A stretch of 64,000 bases of DNA, from the NCBI GenBank assembly GCA_943349825.1, contig CALQZQ010000001.1, positions 124,001 through 188,000 on the forward strand. The letters run 5' to 3'. Shown here in pieces: positions 27,808-36,113 of this stretch. Positions within the stretch are counted from its first letter, which is position 1. Every line of letters starts with the position of its first letter. A program made the position numbers and the translations under genes. This DNA is from Candidatus Peribacteria bacterium (GTDB lineage: Bacteria > Patescibacteriota > Gracilibacteria > UBA1369 > 2-02-FULL-48-14). The notes below the pieces were generated by a model. That model was not told where the DNA came from and did no database searches. It saw nothing but the letters and a program-made list of their open reading frames with translations.

Positions 27808-27858
27808 TTAAAGCTTTCGGCCGAGGTTTATAAGCCTCCATCTGGCGGAAAGCTTTTT
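27808..27858 (+). terminator. Intrinsic terminator after the GNAT gene
   Basis: TTAAAGCTTTCGGCC pairs with GGCGGAAAGCTTTTT around a GAGG...CCTC inner stem, with a T5 run at 27854-27858. A TTGCAA-18-TATAAT pair (27777-27800 region) stands directly ahead of it on the same strand and would make only a ~50-nt RNA. I take that pair as probably fortuitous. Confidence 0.75.
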
Positions 27859-28277
27859 CACTTGCCTTGAGGAAAGATGGACATGAGATATTTCTGTCCG
27901 TTTCTTTTATTTTCTTTGATTTGCACATAGAAAAGTTCGTTCTCTGAAGTAATCCCTGCAAATCTGTGTAATATTTCGCCCTTCTTGTCGACACTTTCTA
28001 CTGTTGTAGGGTCAAATCTTGATTCACGAATCAACTCAATGGCACAGGGGAAATACTTGAATCTACGTAGCCTTTCCTTATGATGTTTGTCGTTGAGGTG
28101 ATGCCAAAATAAGGACAAAAAGATCTTATCTTTGTGGAAGTAAGCGGATCGAAGATAAACTCTTCGTTTAGATCGCTTCTTTATTTGAGTGTAAAGGTGG
28201 AAAGCTTTCCGGTGAACTTCTCCATAGTTGGAGCCGGCTAGTCTTTTGGATTTGGTTCTGTACGCTTTTGTAGCCAT
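27858..28277 (-). CDS. 139-residue basic protein of unknown function
   Basis: Strongly basic N-terminus (MATKAYRTKSKRLAGS) and a C-terminal stretch, ITSENELFYVQIKENKRNGQ followed by KYLMSIFP, that recalls small nuclease/toxin-like proteins of mobile elements, but the resemblance is too weak to name a family. No signal peptide. It stands alone between the GNAT terminator and glyA. A tandem CTGACAAA motif (28311-28329) lies 34 bp upstream of its ATG. Confidence 0.5.
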   Translation of the reverse strand: MATKAYRTKSKRLAGSNYGEVHRKAFHLYTQIKKRSKRRVYLRSAYFHKDKIFLSLFWHHLNDKHHKERLRRFKYFPCAIELIRESRFDPTTVESVDKKGEILHRFAGITSENELFYVQIKENKRNGQKYLMSIFPQGK

Positions 28278-28310
28278 GAGTTTTTTATATCAGACTGTTT
28301 CTCAAAAGTA

Positions 28311-28346
28311 CTGACAAAGACCTGACAAATGGTTTTATCAGGTCTA
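28311..28346. promoter_or_regulatory. Tandem CTGACAAA motif and palindrome
   Basis: CTGACAAAGACCTGACAAA at 28311-28329 is an 11-bp-spaced direct repeat that recurs with one mismatch at 59705-59723 upstream of ssb/ribE. It overlaps the inverted repeat AGACCTGA (28319-28326) / TCAGGTCT (28338-28345). Possible operator; binding factor unknown. Confidence 0.4.
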
Positions 28347-28380
28347 AATCAGGGTTGATTTTGAGGGAAAAAGTTGCAGC

Positions 28381-29664
28381 CTAGGCACTCACTCCCGGCA
28401 CTGGGTATTTGAGGCACATCTCAACCACTTTGACTTTGATGCCGGCCAAGTAAGCGTCGTCGGAGTGATGCTTTAAGGCATCGAGCATCCATTCGCCGAT
28501 TTGCTTCATTTCGGCTTCCTTAAAGCCACGCGTGGTGGCGGCGGGAGTACCGAGACGAATACCGCTGGGTTTCAGCGGGGGATTCGGATCGTCGGGGATC
28601 ACTTGTTTGTTGGTGGTGATGCCGGCTTTATCTAGGGCGACTTCAGCCTCTGTTCCACCAACACCGAATGAAAGGGTAGTGTCCACGACCATCATGTGGT
28701 TGTCGGTTCCGTCAGTGATCAGCTTGGCGCCACCGGCCATCAGCGTTTCGGCGAGGGCTTTGGCGTTCTTCAAAATCTGCGCCGTGTATTCCTTGAATTC
28801 AGGCTGCAGCGCTTTTTCGAGAGTCACCGCAATGGACGCGATGGTTTGCATGTGCGGGCCGCCTTGGAGGCCGGGGAACACGGATTTGTCGATGGCCTTG
28901 GCGAATTCTTCTTTACAGAGAATCATGCCGCCGCGTGGTCCACGAAGACTCTTGTGCGTGGTAGTGGTCACGATGTCGAAGCCGTAGTCGAAGGGATTTC
29001 GCATCACGCCTCCGGCAATGAGTCCACCGATGTGCGCCACGTCTGCCATGGTGATGGCTCCCACTGCATCCGCCGCTTTCCGGAAAATGCTGTAGTCGAG
29101 GTCACGAGGGTAAGAGGTGTAACCGCAGAGAATGATTTTAGGTTTGTGCTCCAGTGCTAGGGCCATGATTTCTTCGGGGTCGATCCAGCCTTGTTTTTCT
29201 GGATGAGTTTTGTAGCGCACGAAATTGAAAATCTTCCCCATGTGGGAAACGGGGTGCCCGTGAGTGAGGTGGCCGCCGTGAGAAAGATCCATGCCGAGCA
29301 CGGTGTCGCCGGGTTTGAGGAACGCGAGGTAAACCGCTTGGTTCATCGGTGAACCGGAGAGGGGTTGAACATTCGCGTGGTCGCAGCGGAATACTTTTTT
29401 GGCGCGTTCGATCGCGAGGCTTTCTACAATGTCCGTGAATTCTTGACCGCCGTAATAACGCTTGCCGGGGTAACCTTCCGCATACTTGTTGGTGAGTACG
29501 GAGCCGTTGGCTGCAAAGACTTCCGGGTAGGTGTAGTTCTCCGAGGGGATCAATTCAATACCTTCCATCTCCCGCTTTTCTTCACCGCGGATGGCGTTGT
29601 ATACAGCGGGGTCGTTTTGTTCGAGCAATTCCCAGTTCTTTTGATTGGCGGGGCTGATGGTCAT
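28381..29664 (-). CDS. glyA: Serine hydroxymethyltransferase
   Basis: 427 residues, full length. PLP-binding Lys lies in TTTTHKSLRGPRGG, with the family motifs IPSENYTYPEV, GYPGKRYYGG and NVQPLSGSPMNQAVY. It converts serine and tetrahydrofolate to glycine and 5,10-methylene-THF. Its ATG overlaps the stop of the 5-formyl-THF cyclo-ligase gene by 4 bp, giving a two-gene one-carbon unit. Confidence 0.97.
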   Translation of the reverse strand: MTISPANQKNWELLEQNDPAVYNAIRGEEKREMEGIELIPSENYTYPEVFAANGSVLTNKYAEGYPGKRYYGGQEFTDIVESLAIERAKKVFRCDHANVQPLSGSPMNQAVYLAFLKPGDTVLGMDLSHGGHLTHGHPVSHMGKIFNFVRYKTHPEKQGWIDPEEIMALALEHKPKIILCGYTSYPRDLDYSIFRKAADAVGAITMADVAHIGGLIAGGVMRNPFDYGFDIVTTTTHKSLRGPRGGMILCKEEFAKAIDKSVFPGLQGGPHMQTIASIAVTLEKALQPEFKEYTAQILKNAKALAETLMAGGAKLITDGTDNHMMVVDTTLSFGVGGTEAEVALDKAGITTNKQVIPDDPNPPLKPSGIRLGTPAATTRGFKEAEMKQIGEWMLDALKHHSDDAYLAGIKVKVVEMCLKYPVPGVSA

Positions 29665-30233
29665 GAGGCAAGGGGGTTAGTGTGCTTGAAGTAAAGGAGA
29701 TTGCGGCCGGTGAGCAGTACGTCTACCGGCACGTCGTGGTCTTCGATGGGAAGTTCTGGCACGAGTTGTTCTTCAAAAGCGAGTCCTACTTTATAGGCGC
29801 CGGTTTTCTTCAGCAAGCGATCATAGTGGCCTTCGCCGCGTCCGAGGCGGTGACCGCGATGGTCAAAGCCCACGCCCGGTACTACAATCAAATCCATTTT
29901 TGTGGGGTCGACAGATTCGGTGCAAGTGGTGGGTTCCAGAATTCCATGGGCGCCTGACTCGAGTTCCTCAAAGTTATTGAAAGGGTAGATGAGCAACTCG
30001 TCATTCACTGTTTTTGGCAGGTAGACTTTTTTCCCGCTTTCCACCGCAGCTTTAATCATCTCGTGGGTATCCACTTCTTCCGGAGTGGATACGTAAAATA
30101 AAACGTGTTCCGCCTTCAAATACTCCGCCAAGTGGAGGAGAAGTTGGCCTATCTTTTTACACTTTTCGGCATAGAGACCCGCAGCAATGCCACGGCGCTT
30201 CTCCTTGAGCTGCTCCCGGAAAGTGTGTTTCAT
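29661..30233 (-). CDS. 5-formyltetrahydrofolate cyclo-ligase
   Basis: 190 residues, typical length. Family marks: an N-terminal helix with Arg/Lys pairs (MKHTFREQLKEKRRGIAAGL), VLFYVSTPEEVDTHEMI, IVVPGVGFDHRGHRLGRGEGHYDR (the ATP/substrate motif G-x-G-x-G-x-Y-D). It turns 5-formyl-THF into 5,10-methenyl-THF with ATP, rescuing the folate form that inhibits SHMT, which is encoded next in the unit. Confidence 0.93.
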   Translation of the reverse strand: MKHTFREQLKEKRRGIAAGLYAEKCKKIGQLLLHLAEYLKAEHVLFYVSTPEEVDTHEMIKAAVESGKKVYLPKTVNDELLIYPFNNFEELESGAHGILEPTTCTESVDPTKMDLIVVPGVGFDHRGHRLGRGEGHYDRLLKKTGAYKVGLAFEEQLVPELPIEDHDVPVDVLLTGRNLLYFKHTNPLAS

Positions 30234-30344
30234 AGGGGAAAATCCAGCCTTAGTTTGCCCGACGGAGATGACTTTTGTAAAGCAAAAAAGCGGTGTATAT
30301 TTTTGCCACCACGCCGTCCTAATTCATTATTAATATCAAAATTT

Positions 30345-31562
30345 ATGGAAACGAATCTTTTCAAAAAAACTATTTTATTCACTTCTTTGGTCAGTCTGAT
30401 TTTTGGAGCTGCCGGAGGAGGTCTTACCAGTTGGGCTTTGCTAGCCTATGACGAAAGCCACTTGGTGCAGGAAAATACGGGAGACACCATTGTGAACTTC
30501 GAAAATGGCTCTTACAAAGAGGTCTACGACAAAGCCTCTCCCGCGGTTGTTTCTGTGGTCGCGCTCAAGGATCTCACGGATTATTACAATCAAATGCAGC
30601 AATATGGACCCTTCCAAATGTTTGGCGCGCCCCAGCAAGAGGCTCCTGAAACAGAAGGTGAAGGCGAGTTGTCTGAAGTCAGCAGCGGAAGTGGTTTTAT
30701 TGTGACGGGAGACGGGCTCGTGGTTACGAACAAGCATGTGGTGTCCGACGACACGGCTCAGTATGAAGTCATTTTGAACGACGGAACTACTTTGGATGCG
30801 AAGGTGGTCGCGATCGATACTCTCAATGACATCGCTCTCGTTCAAATCACAGGTGAAGACGACCGTATGGGTAATTTTCCTACCCTCAGCTTTGGTGATT
30901 CTGAAGCGATGAGTGTAGGGGATCCGGTGGTGGCCATTGGGAATGCCCTGGGTGAATATTCCAACACGACGACGGTAGGAATCATTTCTGCGACCGATCG
31001 TCAGATTGTGGCCAGCGGTGGAGGGCAAGGTACTGAAAATTTAGTGAACCTTATTCAAACGGATGCTGCCATTAACCCTGGAAACAGTGGAGGCCCCTTA
31101 CTCAACCTCAATGGAGATGTGGTGGGCATGAACACGGCCATCGATACGACAGCCAGTGGAATTGGCTTTGCGCTTCCTTCCGCCGACATCGAGCCTGTGG
31201 TGCAGTCTTATCAAGCCAATGGGCACATTGTGACTCCTTATATTGGCGTGCGTTATGTGCCGGTGACTCCCGCTTTGATCAAACACTTCAATTTGGCGGT
31301 GGATCATGGTGCGTATGTGATTGGGGACGCCAATATCGGGCCTTCGGTGGTTCCTGGCAGCCCCGCGGAAAAAGCCGGGCTCAAGGAAGCCGATGTGATT
31401 CTTTCTGTGGATGGCACCGATTTGAACGAAAGTTATACTTTACAAAATGCGGTCGCCAGCCATCGGGTGGGTGACGTGATCACTCTGAATGTGCATCGTG
31501 ATGGCAAAGACATAGAAATCAAAGTGACACTCGAAGAAGTGCCTCAAGAAACGGAGAGCTAA
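30345..31562 (+). CDS. HtrA/DegP-type membrane-anchored serine protease
   Basis: 405 residues from ATG 30345, chosen over an upstream in-frame ATG because it starts right before the membrane anchor (8-34). Trypsin-like domain with catalytic His131 (NKHVV), Asp162 (NDIALV) and Ser248 (NPGNSGGPL), followed by one PDZ domain (~300-395; YIGVRY, GSPAEKAGLKEADVILSVDG). It degrades or refolds damaged exported proteins. A Gln/Glu-rich linker separates anchor and protease. A hairpin terminator follows. Confidence 0.95.
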   Translation: METNLFKKTILFTSLVSLIFGAAGGGLTSWALLAYDESHLVQENTGDTIVNFENGSYKEVYDKASPAVVSVVALKDLTDYYNQMQQYGPFQMFGAPQQEAPETEGEGELSEVSSGSGFIVTGDGLVVTNKHVVSDDTAQYEVILNDGTTLDAKVVAIDTLNDIALVQITGEDDRMGNFPTLSFGDSEAMSVGDPVVAIGNALGEYSNTTTVGIISATDRQIVASGGGQGTENLVNLIQTDAAINPGNSGGPLLNLNGDVVGMNTAIDTTASGIGFALPSADIEPVVQSYQANGHIVTPYIGVRYVPVTPALIKHFNLAVDHGAYVIGDANIGPSVVPGSPAEKAGLKEADVILSVDGTDLNESYTLQNAVASHRVGDVITLNVHRDGKDIEIKVTLEEVPQETES

Positions 31563-31568
31563 GAGTTG

Positions 31569-31590
31569 CCCTATCCGTTAGGGTTCTTTT
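31569..31590 (+). terminator. Short terminator after htrA
   Basis: CCCTA (31569-31573), loop TCCGT, TAGGG (31579-31583), then TTCTTTT. Stem is short but the position, 7 bp past the stop, fits. Confidence 0.55.
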
Positions 31591-31591
31591 C

Positions 31592-31600
31592 TGCTATAAT
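31592..31600 (+). promoter_or_regulatory. Extended -10 promoter for the 140-residue protein gene
   Basis: TGC-TATAAT with a perfect -10 hexamer at 31595-31600, right after the htrA terminator. Start expected near 31607, leader about 20 nt. Confidence 0.6.
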
Positions 31601-31627
31601 GAGAAGATTTAGTTCTAATTCTTCCTT

Positions 31628-32050
31628 ATGCCTTCAGAATCTTTGCCTGAGCGTGACATCAGAGAAGTTCCCCTGCCTGGCCCTTACAAAGTAAAAGATA
31701 CTCCTGAGGTTAAAGATGCTGGAGGTCTCAGACTTCGTGAGATTGTTTTGGATGCAGAAACGAAAAATGAGGCGGGTGCAGTAGTGATTGAAGACAAGGT
31801 GGTTCGTATCCCTGCGGGGGCTAGCATTACTGTGGAACGTGTGTTTTATTCTAAAAAAGAACGTGCCCCCTTTGGTATTGTGACTTTCAATTATCACAAC
31901 GATTATAAATCCACCGATGTGGCTTTAAAGGGCTGCGTGAACATGAATTACCTCGAAAAAGCCCAGACGGCCTCCGCCGAAGATCCTCTTCAGAAAATGC
32001 GCATGGAACTTCAAGCCCTCCAATCAGAGATCGGAGGGAAGGAGGTATAA
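31628..32050 (+). CDS. 140-residue soluble protein of unknown function
   Basis: No signal or membrane segment. The middle (VVRIPAGASITVERVFYSKK) is predicted beta-rich, and the last 25 residues form an amphipathic helix (DPLQKMRMELQALQSEIGG) suited to oligomerisation. Own promoter and extended -10. No family recognised. Stop lies 3 bp from the convergent tRNA-Val. Confidence 0.55.
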   Translation: MPSESLPERDIREVPLPGPYKVKDTPEVKDAGGLRLREIVLDAETKNEAGAVVIEDKVVRIPAGASITVERVFYSKKERAPFGIVTFNYHNDYKSTDVALKGCVNMNYLEKAQTASAEDPLQKMRMELQALQSEIGGKEV

Positions 32051-32052
32051 AA

Positions 32053-32129
32053 TGGTGGGCGCTGGGGGATTCGAACCCTCGACCCTCTCGGTGTAAACGA
32101 GATGCTCTAACCAACTGAGCTAAGCGCCC
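32053..32129 (-). tRNA. tRNA-Val (anticodon TAC), CCA encoded
   Basis: Minus strand: acceptor GGGCGCT/AGCGCCC, discriminator A, encoded CCA. Anticodon loop TTTACAC gives TAC, a U34 tRNA that could be a substrate for wobble-uridine modification. Second in a unit with tRNA-Leu(GAG). Confidence 0.96.
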
Positions 32130-32151
32130 TTATGGAATTCTATGTTTCCAT

Positions 32152-32203
32152 GCACTGAGTCGCAACGCGACTCTTTGTAGTAATTACTCGGCTGAGCCGA
32201 GTG
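32152..32203. repeat. Two triloop hairpins between tRNA-Val and tRNA-Leu
   Basis: GAGTCGC-AAC-GCGACTC and ACTCGGC-TGA-GCCGAGT, both perfect 7-bp stems with 3-nt loops. They would lie in the spacer of the tRNA-Leu/Val precursor and match the style of the leader repeats at 10585 and 21821. Confidence 0.6.
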
Positions 32204-32290
32204 TGGTGCGCAGGAGAGGACTTGAACCTCCAACCCCTTACGGGGGCTACCACCTCAAGGTAGTGCGTCTACCAATTCCGCCACCTGCGC
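32204..32290 (-). tRNA. tRNA-Leu (anticodon GAG), CCA encoded
   Basis: Minus strand: acceptor GCGCAGG/CCTGCGC, discriminator A, encoded CCA, long variable arm (CCCCGTAAGGGG). Anticodon stem CTACC/GGTAG with loop TTGAGGT gives GAG. Confidence 0.96.
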
Positions 32291-32330
32291 ATTCTTTTTG
32301 CCTAGCTCACCAAAGGTGAGTGGCCCATGC

Positions 32331-32358
32331 ATTTTAGCGAATCTTGCGCAGAGCACAA
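32331..32358 (-). promoter_or_regulatory. Promoter of tRNA-Leu/tRNA-Val
   Basis: Minus strand TTGTGC (32353-32358), 16-bp spacer, TAAAAT (32331-32336). The leader would contain the triloop hairpin CTCACC-TTT-GGTGAG (32306-32320, antisense reading). Confidence 0.55.
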
Positions 32359-32391
32359 GTTTTTTCTATGATGGGGGTACACGCCTTCTGT

Positions 32392-33687
32392 ATGAATCCC
32401 AGTTTCACTTTCTTTCAGCACCTCGGATTGGCTTTGCTTATGGGCAGCTTGATTGGGCTGGAACGTGAGCGGAATCACGGAAAAGGCATGCTCCACGAAT
32501 TCGGAGGGATCCGCACTATGGCGCTGGTTTCCACGCTTGGGTTTTTGATTTATGACGTGTTTTTCTCCACTCCCATCCTCTTCGCCTTGTTCACGGGGGC
32601 TTATTTGTTATTGCTCGTGGCTTCCTATGTGATGTCTTCCTATCAAAATAAAAACTCGGGAGCTACGACGGAAATTGCCGGTATTTTCGCCTATTTTATT
32701 GGGATTTTGGTGGGGATGGACCAAGAGCTTTACGCGACCGTTATCACCTTACTTCTGGTCCTCGTTTTGTACTTTAAAGATCCGCTGCATAATTTCGCCC
32801 ATAAGATAGGAAAGGAGGAATTCTACGACACCATCAAATTCATCGTGGTGGCTTTTGTGGTGCTGCCCTTGCTGCCGAATGCGGCTTACGGCCCCCTCAG
32901 TGTGCTCAACCCTTATGAAATTTGGCTGGTGGTGGTGCTGATTTCCACGATTTCTTTTGCCAGTTATATTGCGATTAAGCTGGTGGGACCTAAAAAAGGA
33001 ATTGGACTTGGTGGATTTTTGGGTGGATTCATCTCTTCCACGGCGGTTGCCATGAGTTTTTCGGAGCTCAGTAAAAAGAATTTAAAGATTGTGAATCCGT
33101 TCATTTTCGCCATTTTAATCGCGTCTTCGGCGATGTTCATTCGTGTGATCATTACGGTTTCCATTTTGAATCCGGATTTGGTGTCCTACGTGTATGCGCC
33201 GCTGCTGGGGATGGCTCTGACGGGTTTTATTTTATGTATCTACTATTGGTTTAAGAAGGGTGGTCAGCCTATGAAAGAGGTGTCGGCGGAGTCCTTGCAC
33301 CTACACAGCCCTTTCCAACTCAGTTCGGCTATCAAATTTGCGTTGTTTTTTGCAGCCATGCTCTTTATTTCCAAATTCGCCGTGACTTACTTTGGCAGCA
33401 ATGGAATTTACTTCACTGCATTTCTCTCAGGCTTGGTGGATGTGGATGCCATTTCCGTCTCCATGGCCAATCTGTCTGCGGCGGGCACCATCTCGCTTTC
33501 CACGGCGGGGATGGGAGTGACCATCGCTGCGATGACCAATACGCTGTCTAAGGCCCTCATTGTCTTGTTTTTTGGCTCCCGTGAGGTGGGAGCCCGCACC
33601 TTGCTGGCTATGTTGTTTATGATTTTTCTTGGTTTTGCTATCATCTTCGTAGTTTTACCTGCTACGTATGGCTTTGCTTTCCTCTAA
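32392..33687 (+). CDS. MgtC/SapB-like membrane protein with DUF4010-type C-terminal half
   Basis: 431 residues from ATG 32392, preferred over the in-frame ATGs at 32344, 32368 and 32371 because it gives the family start (LGLALLMGSLIGLERE). The N-terminal ~140 residues match MgtC (GLERERNHG, GGIRTMALVSTLGF). The rest has 7-8 more helices with a GGFLGGFISSTAVAMSFSEL-type motif and a conserved Asp pair in GLVDVDAIS. Roles proposed for the family concern Mg2+ or acid stress, and the true substrate is unknown. It overlaps the next gene by 20 bp. Confidence 0.85.
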   Translation: MNPSFTFFQHLGLALLMGSLIGLERERNHGKGMLHEFGGIRTMALVSTLGFLIYDVFFSTPILFALFTGAYLLLLVASYVMSSYQNKNSGATTEIAGIFAYFIGILVGMDQELYATVITLLLVLVLYFKDPLHNFAHKIGKEEFYDTIKFIVVAFVVLPLLPNAAYGPLSVLNPYEIWLVVVLISTISFASYIAIKLVGPKKGIGLGGFLGGFISSTAVAMSFSELSKKNLKIVNPFIFAILIASSAMFIRVIITVSILNPDLVSYVYAPLLGMALTGFILCIYYWFKKGGQPMKEVSAESLHLHSPFQLSSAIKFALFFAAMLFISKFAVTYFGSNGIYFTAFLSGLVDVDAISVSMANLSAAGTISLSTAGMGVTIAAMTNTLSKALIVLFFGSREVGARTLLAMLFMIFLGFAIIFVVLPATYGFAFL

Positions 33688-34180
33688 AATGGTGCCCTTG
33701 GGCACTCCGGCACCCGATTTCAATCTAAAAGGGATCGATGGGCAGTGGCACAATTTGGATTCTTATGCTGCAGCGGAGGTTTTGGTGGTCGTTTTTATGT
33801 GCAACCACTGTCCTTACGTGCAGAAGATTTGGGATGAGTTGACTGCGCTGGATGAACGTTTGCCCCCGTCTGTGCAATTCGTGGGAATCAATTCGAACGC
33901 CGGGAATCCCGAGTATCCTGAAGATGCCTTTGAGAAGATGGAAGAATATGCCGCTATTCACCTTCAAAAATTTCCTTACTTGGCTGACGAAACTCAAGCT
34001 GTGGGGAAGGCCTACGAGGCGGTGTGTACGCCGGATTTCTTCCTCTACGATAAAAGTCGTCGTTTGGCTTATCGCGGTGCTTTTGAAGGCGTGGGTGCTG
34101 CTGCTCGTGCACTTTTGAATGACGAGCCTGTACAGGAACGAGCGCATTCAATGGGCTGTTCGATCAAGTGGAATGGCTAG
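33668..34180 (+). CDS. Thioredoxin-like / AhpC-TSA family protein
   Basis: 170 residues. APDFNLKGIDGQWHNL start, then VVVFMCNHCPYVQKIW with a CxxC site, FVGINSN and TPDFFLYDK (cis-Pro). The CNHCPYV variant is typical of a bacterial group annotated as thioredoxin family or alkyl hydroperoxide reductase-like proteins. No signal peptide, so probably a cytoplasmic thiol reductase or peroxidase. An alternative start, Met8 at 33689, removes the overlap with the membrane protein gene. Confidence 0.85.
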   Translation: MALLSSKMVPLGTPAPDFNLKGIDGQWHNLDSYAAAEVLVVVFMCNHCPYVQKIWDELTALDERLPPSVQFVGINSNAGNPEYPEDAFEKMEEYAAIHLQKFPYLADETQAVGKAYEAVCTPDFFLYDKSRRLAYRGAFEGVGAAARALLNDEPVQERAHSMGCSIKWNG

Positions 34181-34231
34181 AAATTGACTTTTTTGTCAAA
34201 AGGTTTAGAATAGCTCCCCTTTCTTTGTTTT

Positions 34232-34975
34232 ATGAGTTCTGTGGATTTAGATCAACACTTTGAAGCTTGTCTCGTCCTGGCGGACCACCCAAGGCGTGAA
34301 CTTTTGCAGAAAAGAGCTGGTGATTGGCTGGACACAGGGGGTAATTTCCCAAATTCTAGAACGCGTCCGCTTCTTTTTGCAGCTGTTCTAGATCAGCTGG
34401 GTGACAAAGATGATCCTGATGCGGGTACAGCCAGTTCTATCGTGGATATTTTGAGTAAGCCTTACGCGCCTTTCTTTGCTGCTGATGTGCAAACTTTGAT
34501 GAAAGATCAAGAACGACCTTTTGAAGCCTTGGCGGCTCATCCTACGGTCAATGCTACTGTACGTAACACTTTGATCGCAGATCAGTTGAGAGATTTTGTT
34601 GCTGAGGCAGGTTGGACTCCGGTTTTGCGTTATGCCAATTACACTTGGAGGGAGTTGGCTGCTTCACGAGATAATCAGGGTATTCCTGAGGATATGCCGG
34701 ATGGTACTGCTGATCGTCGTTACTTAAAACTCATGGTTGAATTTCAGCGTCCTGATGGAAGGGCTTATTTGGCCGATTATGGTCAACGTACTGCAGGTGA
34801 AGGCTTTGGAAGGGTTCAGGGCACACCTTTGCCCTATACGGAACCGGTGAGCGTAGAAGGTTTCTTTAGTGTACTTCGTGAGATCGCAAACTCTCAAGCC
34901 CGCCCCTCGGATCGAGAAGCGGTGGAATCGATGGTCAGCTACCAGGATTTACTGAGAGGTTTAAGACGTCGATAG
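34232..34975 (+). CDS. 247-residue soluble protein of unknown function
   Basis: No signal, membrane segment or known motif. Mainly helical, with a Gly/Tyr-containing beta region near residues 170-210 (YLADYGQRTAGEGFGRVQGT). No family recognised. The palindrome TTGAC-TTTTTT-GTCAA (34185-34200) lies 32 bp upstream and may be a promoter or operator. It converges on the sigma-4/HARE gene with a 1-bp gap. Confidence 0.55.
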   Translation: MSSVDLDQHFEACLVLADHPRRELLQKRAGDWLDTGGNFPNSRTRPLLFAAVLDQLGDKDDPDAGTASSIVDILSKPYAPFFAADVQTLMKDQERPFEALAAHPTVNATVRNTLIADQLRDFVAEAGWTPVLRYANYTWRELAASRDNQGIPEDMPDGTADRRYLKLMVEFQRPDGRAYLADYGQRTAGEGFGRVQGTPLPYTEPVSVEGFFSVLREIANSQARPSDREAVESMVSYQDLLRGLRRR

Positions 34976-34976
34976 T

Positions 34977-36053
34977 CTAAGCAAACTGCTTCAGCGTGTA
35001 CTTGTCGCGACCGACACGAGCGAATTGAGCCTTGTTTTTCAGGTTCAAATAGATGGTGATGGTCTTCACGTGGCGCTGATCCAGCACTGCTTTGGTGATT
35101 TCTTCACGGCTGCGGGGAGTTCCATCTGTTAAGATTTCGGAAATCACTTCCGCCACGGTTCCCGTTTTGTAGCCCCATTCCTTCAGAGCGTAGATTCCAC
35201 GTCCAATCAGGATGAAGTTGTCATTGCGAATCAGTTCGTTGTGGACGGCTTGAATGTTGACGCGCTTTTGATCGAATTCCAAATCACGAATGAGTTGAGC
35301 GATTTTTTCGAAGTGCAGCGGTTTTTTCTCGTGGTTCAAGATGAAGAAAATCTTGTCGCGCAGAGTGCGAGGGTGAATGTGACGCCAAGTGTAGAGACCC
35401 ACGCCTTGTTCGGTGAACTTGCACTCTTTGATGATCTGGAGCAGGTTGGAAATAGTGTGCTCAGGGTAGCTGGACTTCAAAGTCTCGTTGATTTTTTCGG
35501 CCAATTTGTCGAGCGGAGTCACATGCTTGCTGCGAGTGAGCAGTTTAGTGGCAGTGGAACCCACTTGGTCGATGGCCTTCGCGTCGAAATCATTCAGTCT
35601 CCAATAAGGGTGGGTCTTTAGCGTGTTGGATTCAAAGAAGATGTCTCCGTCCAAAGTCAGTGCCAAGTGCAAATCTTGAATTTCTTGAGCCAACACATTA
35701 GGCAAAATCTTCAGGAGTAACCCTTTGAAGTGTTCGTCGGAAGCGATGCCACCTTCTTTTTGTAAGAGCGCTTTGGCAAACTCGGTCAAAATCTTCAGGT
35801 TGGTATTCTGGGCATTGCGTTCCAGCTTACGGAGCGCGGTCTTTTCAATTTGTCGAACACGTTCTCGGGTCACACCGAAATGTTGTCCTATCTCTTCTAA
35901 GGTCAGTCGTTTATCCGTGTGCAGCGCAAAACGGTTCTTGATGATGTACTTCTCTTTGTCCGAAAGTACAATCAGCAGGTTTTCTACCAAGTCGTGCAGC
36001 TGCAGTTCTTGAGGAGACAGCTTGCGATCGAAGGTAAAATTGGTGTTAACCAT
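34977..36053 (-). CDS. Sigma-70 region 4 fused to HARE-type winged helices
   Basis: 358 residues. Residues ~20-80 are a sigma region-4 domain (LSDKEKYIIKNRF, then LTLEEIGQHFGVTRERVRQI with the recognition helix). There is no region 2 or 3, so it cannot melt promoters like a sigma factor. Residues ~230-292 match the HARE-HTH fold (LRDKIFFILNHEKKPLHFEKI, then LIGRGIYALKEWG), as in RNA polymerase delta, and ~298-358 form a second similar winged helix. It may bind the -35 region or RNA polymerase as an auxiliary factor. Two inverted repeats lie upstream (36114-36136, 36165-36181). Confidence 0.8.
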   Translation of the reverse strand: MVNTNFTFDRKLSPQELQLHDLVENLLIVLSDKEKYIIKNRFALHTDKRLTLEEIGQHFGVTRERVRQIEKTALRKLERNAQNTNLKILTEFAKALLQKEGGIASDEHFKGLLLKILPNVLAQEIQDLHLALTLDGDIFFESNTLKTHPYWRLNDFDAKAIDQVGSTATKLLTRSKHVTPLDKLAEKINETLKSSYPEHTISNLLQIIKECKFTEQGVGLYTWRHIHPRTLRDKIFFILNHEKKPLHFEKIAQLIRDLEFDQKRVNIQAVHNELIRNDNFILIGRGIYALKEWGYKTGTVAEVISEILTDGTPRSREEITKAVLDQRHVKTITIYLNLKNKAQFARVGRDKYTLKQFA

Positions 36054-36113
36054 TTTGACAGGGAGGTAAGGGATTGACGTACCTTTTCTTGTTTTCCTGG
36101 ATACGTTGAACCT

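Noticed and set aside
27777-27858. TTGCAA-18-TATAAT promoter giving a tiny RNA that ends at the 27808 hairpin
   Set aside because: The hairpin is better explained as terminator of the GNAT gene; the boxes fall in AT-rich DNA and would make only ~50 nt.
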